A stretch of DNA of 64,000 nucleotides from UBA4312 sp040266995. GTDB taxonomy: Bacteria > Bacillota_I > Bacilli_A > Erysipelotrichales > Erysipelotrichaceae. Made by a program: the position numbers and the translations under genes. This document shows, in pieces, positions 1 through 7,369 of this stretch. How positions within the stretch are numbered: the first letter of the stretch is position 1; each line of letters opens with the position of its first letter. A model generated the notes under the pieces. That model had not been told where the DNA came from. It made no database searches and saw only the letters and a program-made list of their open reading frames with translations. The DNA lies in contig JAWRHV010000025.1 of the NCBI GenBank assembly GCA_040266995.1, forward strand, positions 1 to 64,000, read 5' to 3'.

Positions 1-2
1 GC

Positions 3-821
3 ATGAACGTAGAAGAATTAAAAAAACATGCGAATCATGTCCGCCAGAACATCCTGCGGGCAGTGTATTCAGCACAGAGCGGACATCCGGGAGGCAGCTT
101 GTCGGCAGCGGATGTGATGACGTATTTGTATCTGGAGGTCATGGATATCAATGAAGACAACGTGGACAGTCTGGACCGTGACCGCTTCGTATTGAGCAAG
201 GGCCATGTGACCCCGGCCATGTACAGCGTGCTGCTGGAGGCAGGACTGCTGAAGGAAGCCGATATCACGACATTCCGTAAGTTCAAGAGCCCGCTGCAGG
301 GACATCCGAACATGAACTATGTAGCCGGCGTGGATATGTCGACAGGATCGCTGGGCCAGGGGATCTCGACAGCTGTCGGCATGGCGATCGCCAACAAGCT
401 GGACAAGAACGGACACCGTATCTTCACACTGCTGGGGGACGGCGAATGCCAGGAAGGCGAAGTATGGGAGGCAGCGATGGCAGCGGCGCACTATGAGCTG
501 GACAACCTGGTAGTGATGGTGGACTGCAACCATCTGCAGATCGACGGCAAGGTAGAGAACGTCATGAACGTCTATCCGCTGGACAAGAAGTTCGAGGCGT
601 TCGGATTCGACGTGATCAAGGCCAACGGGCATGATTTCGATGCGATCAAGGCAGCGTTCGACTATGCGGTATCGGTAAGGAGAAAACCGGCATGCATCCT
701 GTGGAACACGGTGAAAGGAAAAGGCGTATCGTTCATGGAGGACCAGGCAGGATGGCATGGAAGTGCACCGAAGGAAGAGCAGTATAAACAGGCGATGGCA
801 GAACTGGGAGGAAAAGCATAA
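3..821 (+). CDS. Transketolase, N-terminal subunit
   Basis: N-terminal half of a split transketolase (272 aa). With the next gene it moves two-carbon units between sugar phosphates in the cytosolic non-oxidative pentose phosphate pathway. Seen: SGHPGGSLSAAD at residues 26-37, SKGH at 65-68 and the thiamine-diphosphate/Mg motif GDGECQEGE at 145-153. The size fits the stand-alone ThDP-binding half common in Firmicutes. The start two bases into the window fits the family, but its SD site lies outside. Its stop codon overlaps the partner's ATG by one base, which indicates translational coupling and probably 1:1 assembly. Confidence 0.95.
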   Translation: MNVEELKKHANHVRQNILRAVYSAQSGHPGGSLSAADVMTYLYLEVMDINEDNVDSLDRDRFVLSKGHVTPAMYSVLLEAGLLKEADITTFRKFKSPLQGHPNMNYVAGVDMSTGSLGQGISTAVGMAIANKLDKNGHRIFTLLGDGECQEGEVWEAAMAAAHYELDNLVVMVDCNHLQIDGKVENVMNVYPLDKKFEAFGFDVIKANGHDFDAIKAAFDYAVSVRRKPACILWNTVKGKGVSFMEDQAGWHGSAPKEEQYKQAMAELGGKA

Positions 822-1744
822 TGGCAAAACAGGCGACAAGAGCAGCGTACGGGGAAGCGCTGGCGGAACTGGTACAGGCAAATGAGAATGTCGTAGTGCT
901 GGATGCAGACCTGGCAGGATCGACACAGACAGCGAAGGCCAGAGCGGTGTGTCCGGAAAGACATTTCGACATGGGTATCGCGGAGAGCAACATGGCAGCG
1001 GTGGCAGCCGGACTGGCAGCCAGCGGAAAGATCGCGTATTTTTCAACGTTTGCGGTCTTTGCGGCAGGAAGAGCATTCGACCAGGTGCGCAACAGCATCT
1101 GCTATCCGAACCTGAACGTAAAGATATGCGCCACACATGCGGGGATCACGGTCGGCGAAGACGGGGCATCGCATGAGAGCGTCGAGGATATCGCGCTGAT
1201 GCGCGCGGTACCGAACATGAAGGTATTCCAGCCGTGCGACGGCGTAGAGGCCAAGGCGATCGTGAAAGCGGTAGCCGACATCGAAGGGCCGTGCTTCGTA
1301 AGATTAGGAAGACTGGCCGTGGAGACGATCAACGATCCGGAGACATACAAATACGAATTCGGAAAAGGGATCGTGATGCAGGAAGGCAGCAAGGTGGCGC
1401 TGGTAGCGACAGGAATGATGGTACAGGAAGCGCTGGAAGCGGCCAAAGAACTGGACTTCACACCGACGGTGGTCAACATCAACACGATCAAGCCGATCGA
1501 TGCGGAGCTGATCAAGAAGCTGGCAAAGACCCACGATGCGATCGTGACGATCGAGGAGCACAGTGTGATCGGCGGACTGGGCGGCGCTGTAGCGGAAGTG
1601 CTGGCACCGGAGAAGGAACGCTGTCCACAGTATATGATCGGAATGCAGGATCAGTTCGGACAGTCAGGTACACCAGCTGAACTGCTGGATCACTATGGAC
1701 TGAACGCAAAACACATTGCGGAATTCGTAAAAAACATTCAATAA
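821..1744 (+). CDS. Transketolase, C-terminal subunit
   Basis: C-terminal half of the split transketolase (307 aa): the pyrimidine-binding domain (about residues 5-165) followed by the transketolase C-terminal domain (about 185-300). Seen: DMGIAESNM near residue 50, where the Glu activates thiamine diphosphate, and the FAVFAAGRAFDQVR segment typical of this half. It starts on an ATG sharing one base with the upstream stop, behind GGAGG in the upstream gene. A strong hairpin follows the stop, so the pair ends its own transcription unit. GC-rich codons set this pair apart from its neighbours and suggest high expression. Confidence 0.95.
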   Translation: MAKQATRAAYGEALAELVQANENVVVLDADLAGSTQTAKARAVCPERHFDMGIAESNMAAVAAGLAASGKIAYFSTFAVFAAGRAFDQVRNSICYPNLNVKICATHAGITVGEDGASHESVEDIALMRAVPNMKVFQPCDGVEAKAIVKAVADIEGPCFVRLGRLAVETINDPETYKYEFGKGIVMQEGSKVALVATGMMVQEALEAAKELDFTPTVVNINTIKPIDAELIKKLAKTHDAIVTIEEHSVIGGLGGAVAEVLAPEKERCPQYMIGMQDQFGQSGTPAELLDHYGLNAKHIAEFVKNIQ

Positions 1745-1752
1745 TCTTTATC

Positions 1753-1790
1753 AAACCTCTGATTTGAAAAAATCAGGGGTTTATTTATGG
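1753..1790 (+). terminator. Intrinsic terminator after the transketolase pair
   Basis: A 13-bp stem (1753-1765 with 1770-1782, one G-U pair) with a 4-nt loop begins 8 bases after the stop codon and is followed by a short T-rich stretch. Confidence 0.75.
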
Positions 1791-1802
1791 ATGGAACGAG
1801 GA

Positions 1803-1852
1803 ACCGATAGGGCTCTGAAACCGTTGGAAAACCGGCATTCGGTCTTTTTTTC
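1803..1852 (+). terminator. Possible second terminator or attenuator before the phosphatase gene
   Basis: ACCGA (1803-1807) can pair with TCGGT (about 1839-1843), followed directly by CTTTTTTT. The stem is short and the loop long, so it may only back up the stronger terminator just upstream. Confidence 0.3.
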
Positions 1853-1864
1853 ATCAGAGAAATG

Positions 1865-1873
1865 TGATACAAA
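1865..1873 (+). promoter_or_regulatory. Extended -10 box, candidate leaderless promoter
   Basis: TGATACAAA, an extended -10, ends 6 bases before the ATG at 1880. No SD-like GGAGG lies between. Transcription would start about at the ATG itself. No convincing -35 (poly-T at the expected place). Confidence 0.45.
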
Positions 1874-1879
1874 TGGACT

Positions 1880-2458
1880 ATGGAAACAATAATCTATGTG
1901 GTTCGCCATGGACAGACCTTGTTTAATATCAAGCACTTGATCCAGGGAAAGGGAGATTCTCCCTTAACGGATAAAGGCATTGCGCAAGCCTATCATTTAC
2001 GGAATGTACTGCAGAAGATCCCTTTTGATCTGGGTATATCTTCCACAAGCGAGAGGGCGCGGGATACGATGCATATCATCCTGGATGGACGGTGTCCATA
2101 TGCTTATTATAAGGAATTGAAGGAAATCAGTTTTGGCACACTGGAAGGCGATCCTGTGTCGACTGCCTTTAAAAAAAGTGCAGACGAAGATTTGTGGATC
2201 CCCAAACAAAAGGACTTTACCATGTATGGTGGAGACAGCTTTTGGCAGGCCAGAGAGAAAGCCGAAGAAAAACTGATTGAAATCGGGCGCCAACACCCGG
2301 GACAGACGTTATTGGTGGTATCCCATGGAGCCTTGTTAAAAGAGCTTTTCTCGCATCTGGAGCCGTCTTTTAAAGACCGTGTTCCGAATTGTTCTGTCAG
2401 TCAGCTGAAATTCAGCCATCAGCGCTTATCGCTGATCCGGCCTCCGGAGGTACTATGA
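1880..2458 (+). CDS. Histidine phosphatase family protein (first of a tandem pair)
   Basis: 192-aa protein of the phosphoglycerate mutase-like histidine phosphatase family. Substrate unknown; such proteins dephosphorylate small metabolites in the cytosol. Seen: the VVRHGQT motif at residues 7-13 (catalytic His), SSTSERARDT around 53-62 (phosphate-pocket Arg) and VVSHGAL near 147-153 (second catalytic His). It is clearly related to the next gene along its whole length and overlaps it by 4 bases (ATGA). No SD sequence lies before this ATG; a -10 box sits 6 bases upstream, so the transcript may be leaderless. The gene symbol cannot be fixed from sequence. Confidence 0.85.
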   Translation: METIIYVVRHGQTLFNIKHLIQGKGDSPLTDKGIAQAYHLRNVLQKIPFDLGISSTSERARDTMHIILDGRCPYAYYKELKEISFGTLEGDPVSTAFKKSADEDLWIPKQKDFTMYGGDSFWQAREKAEEKLIEIGRQHPGQTLLVVSHGALLKELFSHLEPSFKDRVPNCSVSQLKFSHQRLSLIRPPEVL

Positions 2459-3039
2459 CACGATTTTATGTGGTTCGACATGGGGAAACCTTGTTTAATA
2501 TCAAGCGATTGTATCAAGGATGGTGCGATTCCACCCTTACAGAGAACGGGATCCTGCAGGCCAAAGAGCTGTATAAAGGTCTGTATGCGATTCCTTTTGT
2601 GAAAGCCGTCAGCTCGACCAGTGAACGGGCCATTGATACTTTGGCATGTATAGTGGGAGATCGGAATATTCCTGTGGAATGGGATAAAGATCTTCGTGAA
2701 GTATACTTTGGTCAAAAAGAAGGGGACTATTATCCGGATACACGGCCATCAGCTGATGTCGACTGGATCGGATATGATTTCTGCGGAGGAGAGACACGTG
2801 ATGAAGCCTGTGACCGGTTCCTGCGTGGATTGGCTCATCATGCCGTCGATGGCAATGTACTGGTCGTCAGTCATGGGGCGGTGATCTGTCGCTTTATCCA
2901 GCGGAGCATTCCGGCCTTGTGGGCCAAACGAAATAAACCGAACGAAATCGTACCCAACTGTTCCGTCACGCTCATCGATTACGAACAAGGGCAGTTTCAT
3001 CTTGCAGCCATGCCGGATATTTCCTATCAAAAGAAGTGA
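2455..3039 (+). CDS. Histidine phosphatase family protein (second of a tandem pair)
   Basis: 194-aa histidine phosphatase, paralogous to the gene before it: VVRHGETLFNIK at the start, SSTSERAIDT in the middle, VVSHGAV near the end. The ATG at 2455 is chosen because GGAGG at 2446-2450 lies 4 bases upstream and the ATG overlaps the preceding TGA. A longer frame to an upstream ATG exists but lacks an SD. The two copies are co-translated and have diverged enough to differ in substrate. A terminator hairpin follows directly. Confidence 0.87.
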   Translation: MTRFYVVRHGETLFNIKRLYQGWCDSTLTENGILQAKELYKGLYAIPFVKAVSSTSERAIDTLACIVGDRNIPVEWDKDLREVYFGQKEGDYYPDTRPSADVDWIGYDFCGGETRDEACDRFLRGLAHHAVDGNVLVVSHGAVICRFIQRSIPALWAKRNKPNEIVPNCSVTLIDYEQGQFHLAAMPDISYQKK

Positions 3040-3060
3040 ACCGACGATGTCGGTTTTTTC
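3039..3060 (+). terminator. Intrinsic terminator after the phosphatase pair
   Basis: Stem AACCGAC/GTCGGTT with a 3-nt loop (3039-3055), overlapping a run of six T. It touches the stop codon of the preceding gene, and the next promoter's -10 starts only a few bases later. Confidence 0.85.
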
Positions 3061-3065
3061 TATGT

Positions 3066-3071
3066 TATAAT
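3066..3071 (+). promoter_or_regulatory. -10 box TATAAT, candidate leaderless promoter
   Basis: Perfect TATAAT ends 7 bases before the ATG at 3079, leaving no room for an SD. No good -35: the expected position falls inside the preceding terminator stem. Confidence 0.55.
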
Positions 3072-3078
3072 GAGAATT

Positions 3079-3798
3079 ATGAAAACGATTGGATTATTGG
3101 GCTTATCGAATCCGTGTTGTCCACAGAGGATCCAACCATTGGTACAATGGTTGAAATCTCTGGGTATGGCAGTGGAGGTATCCCCCTATTTATATACTGA
3201 AAGTACGCCGGAACAACGAGCTTCGGTGTTTAATACATGGATCCAGGACAATATCGATCATATCTTTGATGTTTCCGGGGGCGATCTAGCCAATGAAACC
3301 ATTCCTTATCTGGATCTGGAAGCTTATCGAAAGAGCACCTCTTTCTTTTACGGGTACAGCGATCTGACATGCGTTTTAAATGTTCTGGCGCCTTTGCGTC
3401 GCTGTGCTTTGTTTCAGATTTGCGGAAATACGCACACAGATCTGATCGAAGCGCATTTAAAAGGAATATCGGATTCTTTATTTATAGGAAGTGGGCTAGG
3501 TGGTAATATACGCTGCCTATTGAAGCTGGCGGGAACCCCGTATTTTCCGGATCTTAAAGGGAAACGATTGTATCTTGAGAGTCATTCAGGCGATGCATAT
3601 CGCATTCGCACCTTTTTTGCGCAATTGAAAAGTATGGGGGTTTTGGATGATGTGGGATCCATCTGTCTGGGGCAGTTTACCGAACTGGATACGAAGGACA
3701 GAAAGGTTCTGGATCGTTTATGTCAAGGGACTGTATACCAACATGATCCTCGTTTTGGTCATAGCGCGGACTCTTATGGCATCTGGCTGGAGGATTAG
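3079..3798 (+). CDS. S66 family peptidase (LD-carboxypeptidase / MccF-like)
   Basis: 239-aa serine peptidase of family S66, which includes cytosolic LD-carboxypeptidases that recycle murein tetrapeptides and MccF-type self-immunity enzymes. Seen: FDVSGGD around residues 74-80, the nucleophile-elbow segment GYSDLT near 92-97, LESHSGD near 174-180 (catalytic Glu) and FGHSADSYG near the end (catalytic His). It is shorter than the usual 300 or so residues, with the spacer before the Glu trimmed. ATG 3079 is preferred over ATG 3070, which lies within the -10 box. Specificity (peptidoglycan or peptide-nucleotide) is unresolved. Confidence 0.8.
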   Translation: MKTIGLLGLSNPCCPQRIQPLVQWLKSLGMAVEVSPYLYTESTPEQRASVFNTWIQDNIDHIFDVSGGDLANETIPYLDLEAYRKSTSFFYGYSDLTCVLNVLAPLRRCALFQICGNTHTDLIEAHLKGISDSLFIGSGLGGNIRCLLKLAGTPYFPDLKGKRLYLESHSGDAYRIRTFFAQLKSMGVLDDVGSICLGQFTELDTKDRKVLDRLCQGTVYQHDPRFGHSADSYGIWLED

Positions 3799-3800
3799 GT

Positions 3801-5783
3801 ATGGAACTGAAAGAGATAAAATTGACACCCAGACGGATCGAACTGCTTGAAAAAATGGGGATCCACAGTGTGGAATCGCTGTTAAAGACATACCCGTTTC
3901 GGTATGAGACGATTGAAGCGGTTCCCTTTGACCAATGGGAAAAAGGACAGACCGTATGTTTTGAAGGGGTGATTGGTTCGCCGGCCCGGGTGGTCCGCTT
4001 CGGGAAAAAGCGTTCAATGACAAAATTCAAGGTTGTCACCTGGAACGAGGAACTGGAAATCACCTTGTTTAACCGTCCATGGGCCAATCAGTTTCCTTTT
4101 GGTAAGAACATCACCATCTTCGGTACGTACCAGGGAAATTTGAAAGTGACTGCCAACAATTATAACTTCCATCCCCTGCAGACCCAGGTCGGGATGCATC
4201 CGGTGTATACGGTAACCCAGGGTCTGAAACAGAGCGAAATGCGTACGATCATGGGAAAAGCGTTGGAACATACAGAGATTTTAGCGGATGTCGTTCCTGA
4301 AAGATACCGAAAGGCATACAAGCTGCTGGATGGACAGACAGCTTTACAATGGGTACACAATCCGCCGGGTCCAAAACATCTGCAGGCCGCCTTGCGTACG
4401 CTGAAATATGAAGAATTTCTATGTTTTCAATGTGTGATGCAGGCAACGCAGAACAAGGACAGCGAAATAAAAAAAGAAGCCAAGAGCTGGGATCCGGAAA
4501 AGCTGGCACAATGGATGGATGCTTTTCCGTATACATTGACCCGGGATCAAGAGCAGGCGTGCCAGGATGTACTGGCGGATATGAAAAGTGAAAAGATCAT
4601 GTTTCGTCTGGTTCAGGGCGATGTCGGCTGCGGGAAGTCCATGGTCGCTTTTATGGCGTTGTATGCGTGTCATCTTTCCGGCTGGCAGTCAGCATTTCTG
4701 GCGCCAACAGAGATTTTGGCCCGTCAGCACTATGAAAATATGAAACAGCTGGGTTTACCGGTCATTTTATATGTATCGGCTTTATCCGCCAAAGAAAAAG
4801 AAGAGATCCATCAAAAGATGGAACAGCAGACCGATGCCATCTTTGTGGGGACGCACGCATTGTTCCAGGACTCTGTTTCGTTTCAGAAGCTGGGACTGGT
4901 GGTTACCGATGAGCAGCAGCGCTTCGGGGTCCGCCAAAGACGAGCTTTATTGGAAAAGGGACGCAATGTGGATTTTCTGATGATGTCTGCCACGCCGATT
5001 CCGAGAACGTATGCGCATTTTCTATATGGAAATATGGATCTTTCCAATATCCATACCATGCCCCCGGGCCGCCAGCCGGTCAAAACCGTGTATGTACAGA
5101 CGACCTCAATGAAACCGGTCTTAAAAGATGTCCTGCACTATATTGAACAAGGAAGACAGTGCTATGTGGTTTGTCCGGCAATCGATGAAAACGAAGAAAT
5201 GCCGATGAAGAGCGTAACCTCCATTTATGAAGGGATGAAAAAGACGTTAAAGGATCGGGTATCCATCGGTCTTTTACATGGGCGGATGACCAGCGAACAA
5301 AAAGAAGAGATCATGATGCAGTTTCAGAGAAAGGAACTGGATATCCTGGTGTCTACCACGGTCATTGAAGTGGGGATCGATATAAAAAATGCCACGGTCA
5401 TGGTCATTTACGATGCGCATCGGTTCGGCTTAAGCACCCTGCATCAGCTGCGGGGCCGTGTAGCTCGCGGAAATGTGCAGGGCGTCTGTTATTTATTAAG
5501 CGGCTCCAAGGATCCAAAAGCCATGGAACGACTGCAGAAAATGGAAGAGCTTCTCGATGGCTTTACCGTCACTGATTATGATCTGTTGCTGCGAGGGCCC
5601 GGAGATATCCTCGGTTTCCGGCAAAGCGGGCTTCCAAGCTTTGTGCTCGGCGATATGGAAAAGGATAAAGCGATGATGGAGGTCTGTGTCAAGGATGCTG
5701 CGGACATCTTGAAACGAGGCACAGACGGACAAATGTTGGCATTTATAAAAGATGCCGTGGAAAAAGCACAATATTTTGATTAA
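3801..5783 (+). CDS. recG: ATP-dependent DNA helicase RecG
   Basis: 660-aa RecG, the branch-migrating helicase that remodels stalled forks and Holliday junctions. Seen in order: N-terminal wedge/OB domain (about 1-210), Q-motif region TRDQEQAC near 248-255, Walker A GDVGCGKS near 273-280, the DExx box at residues 370-373 reading DEQQ where most RecG proteins have DEQH, motif III MSATPIPRT near 395-403, and helicase C-terminal motifs including STTVIEVGID and QLRGRVARG. Its ATG lies 3 bases after the previous stop with GGAGG upstream. The His-to-Gln change is one base from the usual codon and the frame is otherwise intact. Confidence 0.95.
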   Translation: MELKEIKLTPRRIELLEKMGIHSVESLLKTYPFRYETIEAVPFDQWEKGQTVCFEGVIGSPARVVRFGKKRSMTKFKVVTWNEELEITLFNRPWANQFPFGKNITIFGTYQGNLKVTANNYNFHPLQTQVGMHPVYTVTQGLKQSEMRTIMGKALEHTEILADVVPERYRKAYKLLDGQTALQWVHNPPGPKHLQAALRTLKYEEFLCFQCVMQATQNKDSEIKKEAKSWDPEKLAQWMDAFPYTLTRDQEQACQDVLADMKSEKIMFRLVQGDVGCGKSMVAFMALYACHLSGWQSAFLAPTEILARQHYENMKQLGLPVILYVSALSAKEKEEIHQKMEQQTDAIFVGTHALFQDSVSFQKLGLVVTDEQQRFGVRQRRALLEKGRNVDFLMMSATPIPRTYAHFLYGNMDLSNIHTMPPGRQPVKTVYVQTTSMKPVLKDVLHYIEQGRQCYVVCPAIDENEEMPMKSVTSIYEGMKKTLKDRVSIGLLHGRMTSEQKEEIMMQFQRKELDILVSTTVIEVGIDIKNATVMVIYDAHRFGLSTLHQLRGRVARGNVQGVCYLLSGSKDPKAMERLQKMEELLDGFTVTDYDLLLRGPGDILGFRQSGLPSFVLGDMEKDKAMMEVCVKDAADILKRGTDGQMLAFIKDAVEKAQYFD

Positions 5784-5786
5784 AAT
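5781..5786 (+). promoter_or_regulatory. -10-like box, candidate leaderless promoter
   Basis: TAAAAT overlaps the recG stop codon and ends 6 bases before the ATG at 5793, which has no SD. The spacing matches four other genes in the window. Confidence 0.35.
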
Positions 5787-5792
5787 AAGCAT

Positions 5793-6587
5793 ATGAATAA
5801 AACACATAAACCAAAAGCTACCTACTTTATCAGCCTGACTTTGATGATAACCATCTTGATCGGGATTGCGTATGGTGCTTTTCTTAGAAAAATAGAGGTC
5901 GACTGCATGAGCGGTGCTCAATATGAATATTCCGGAGAAAGCGGAAAGGCAACGTTGTCAATCTACAATTCTTCACAGAATATCAACCAGCGAACCGAAA
6001 CATTTATGGAGAGCATCCGTTATGAAGTAGAGCCCAATGAAGGCCTGTCCAATGGCGATATTGTCCACGTAATAGCGGTTTACGATGAATCGATTGCCGA
6101 ACAATATAATTTTCAGCCGATCAATGTGGAAGTGGATATTGAAGTCAGCGGCCTCCCAGATCAATACAAGTCGGTTCAGGAAATAGAACCGGAGTATTTG
6201 AATAATGTATATGAGGAATCCGAACAATATGTCACGAATCACGCGACCGAGATCTTCGACTACAAGATCCAGCGTGTGGATGCCCATCCGGAGCTGGAAG
6301 AACAGGAAACTGTATACAGAGCTTTTTTGAAATCCAACCGCTCGGGCATCAGCGATCGTATTCTCTCCATCCAGAAGCTGACCTATTCAAGTCGCGGAAA
6401 CACGTATACGTTCTACTATTCCGTCTTTGTGCCGGGGATCAATACCAGCAAAGATATTGTCCTGCAGGATATATACGGAGAAATCGCGAGTGTTACCGAT
6501 GATGAGATCAATGGCTCTTTGTACGACCATTATGTATCCAGAGTATATGGTGTACGATATGTAATTGAACCGATAGAAATAAAATAA
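5793..6587 (+). CDS. Membrane-anchored extracytoplasmic protein of unknown function
   Basis: 264-aa protein not assigned to a named family. Residues 1-10 are basic, residues 11-30 form one hydrophobic segment (signal anchor), and the rest is acidic and soluble, probably outside the cell. The exported part alternates polar and hydrophobic residues in a way suggesting beta-rich domains; a central stretch around 80-115 resembles the Ig-like or bridge modules of Firmicute surface proteins. No catalytic motif is seen. No SD precedes the ATG. It is convergent with the HIT gene across a shared hairpin. Confidence 0.7.
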   Translation: MNKTHKPKATYFISLTLMITILIGIAYGAFLRKIEVDCMSGAQYEYSGESGKATLSIYNSSQNINQRTETFMESIRYEVEPNEGLSNGDIVHVIAVYDESIAEQYNFQPINVEVDIEVSGLPDQYKSVQEIEPEYLNNVYEESEQYVTNHATEIFDYKIQRVDAHPELEEQETVYRAFLKSNRSGISDRILSIQKLTYSSRGNTYTFYYSVFVPGINTSKDIVLQDIYGEIASVTDDEINGSLYDHYVSRVYGVRYVIEPIEIK

Positions 6588-6612
6588 GAACCGTATAGGT
6601 TCTTATTTTATT
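6581..6612. terminator. Bidirectional terminator between convergent genes
   Basis: A 12-bp perfect stem with a 5-nt loop, A-rich on the left and T-rich on the right, so it can end transcription from either side. It covers both stop codons. Confidence 0.85.
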
Positions 6613-6992
6613 GTTTCCTTTAATTTTTCAAAATCAACGGCATCGATCGGATGAAAACGAATGATTTCCTGATCGTTTTTATAACGGGGAATCAGATGAA
6701 CATGGAAGTGTTCCACACTTTGTCCTGCCGCTTCATGCATATTGGATAATAAATTGATACCATCACAATGCAGCTTTTCTTCAAGCTGACGGGCTGTCTT
6801 TTGTGCTACTTCAAACACGTGATTCCGGATGTCTTCCGGACAGTCCAGAAAGGATTGGCAATGCTCTTTCGGGACAACCAGACAATGTCCGTAAGAAGTG
6901 GGATTTACATCAAAGAAAACGAGTACCGATTCATCCTCATAAAGGGAATGGCTTCCGATCTTACCGTTGGCAATATCGCAGAAAATACACAT
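6603..6992 (-). CDS. HIT family nucleotide-binding protein
   Basis: 129-aa histidine-triad protein of the HinT branch, which hydrolyses purine nucleoside phosphoramidates or AMP-lysine-type conjugates in the cytosol. Seen: N-terminal CIFCDI, then YGHCLVVPKEH near residues 39-49 and the triad HFHVHLIPR near 99-107. ATG 6992 is chosen because AAGGAGGT lies just upstream; a longer frame from a TTG lacks an SD. It is monocistronic. Its leader is about 140 nt if transcription starts at the extended -10 seen at 7138-7146, and holds two hairpins. Confidence 0.9.
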   Translation of the reverse strand: MCIFCDIANGKIGSHSLYEDESVLVFFDVNPTSYGHCLVVPKEHCQSFLDCPEDIRNHVFEVAQKTARQLEEKLHCDGINLLSNMHEAAGQSVEHFHVHLIPRYKNDQEIIRFHPIDAVDFEKLKETIK

Positions 6993-7018
6993 ATGGACCT
7001 CCTTGTGCTGATGATATA

Positions 7019-7051
7019 GGAAAACCAGGCTAAGGGGGTGCCTGGTTTTCC
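7019..7051. repeat. 12-bp perfect inverted repeat in the HIT leader
   Basis: Arms GGAAAACCAGGC and GCCTGGTTTTCC with a 9-nt loop, ending about 15 bases before the HIT SD. Read on the minus strand it is not followed by a T-run, so it is a leader hairpin rather than an intrinsic terminator. Its function is unknown. Confidence 0.6.
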
Positions 7052-7137
7052 AAAAAATTAAGGGGATAGAAAATTGTATGAATACCAATTATTGGAATAT
7101 CCATACAGGCAAGGTCTTCTATTCCTTGCTTATAGTG

Positions 7138-7146
7138 AGTATATCA
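7138..7146 (-). promoter_or_regulatory. Extended -10 for the HIT gene
   Basis: On the minus strand TGATATACT, an extended -10 box. The -35 position falls on the first copy of the AAATATGTGAAAA repeat. Confidence 0.45.
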
Positions 7147-7160
7147 CACACAGCGACGTT

Positions 7161-7194
7161 AAATATGTGAAAATTATGGAAAAATATGTGAAAA
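7161..7194. repeat. Phased direct repeat, possible regulator site
   Basis: AAATATGTGAAAA occurs at 7161-7173 and again at 7182-7194, starts 21 bases apart (two helical turns). The geometry suits a response regulator or other tandem-binding protein acting on the HIT and/or murF promoters. Confidence 0.4.
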
Positions 7195-7337
7195 AGGGAA
7201 AAATTGGGAGAAATTAGGGATGATGCCGATAAAAATGGGTTAAAAACTAAAAAAATGATGAAAAAAGACCGCAAAATAGGGCGAGATTTGGAAAATGAAC
7301 ATTTGCTGGTTTTAAATCAAAAAAGCTATATCAAATA

Positions 7338-7346
7338 TGCTATAAT
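7338..7346 (+). promoter_or_regulatory. Extended -10 promoter of the murF operon
   Basis: TGCTATAAT, a perfect extended -10, lies 24 bases before the murF ATG with AGAGG between. No clear -35. Confidence 0.6.
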
Positions 7347-7369
7347 AACCAAGATAGAGGTTGATATAT

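Larger units (their letters stand above)
7093..7360. other. Divergent intergenic region between HIT and murF
   Basis: AT-rich non-coding stretch. It holds a small hairpin (GCAAGG 7109-7114 with CCTTGC 7124-7129), a minus-strand extended -10 (7138-7146), a 21-bp-phased direct repeat (7161-7194) and the murF extended -10 (7338-7346). The 11-bp palindrome CCAATTATTGG (7085-7095) lies at its left edge. An open frame starting at 7204 crosses into murF out of frame and is not believed. Confidence 0.5.

Noticed and set aside
69..1136. Long minus-strand open frame opposite the transketolase genes
   Set aside because: Mirror of GC-rich coding sequence; no SD, Cys/Arg/Leu-heavy composition, no known motif.
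7019..7051. Hairpin before HIT as an intrinsic terminator
   Set aside because: No T-run follows on either strand, and it precedes rather than follows the gene.
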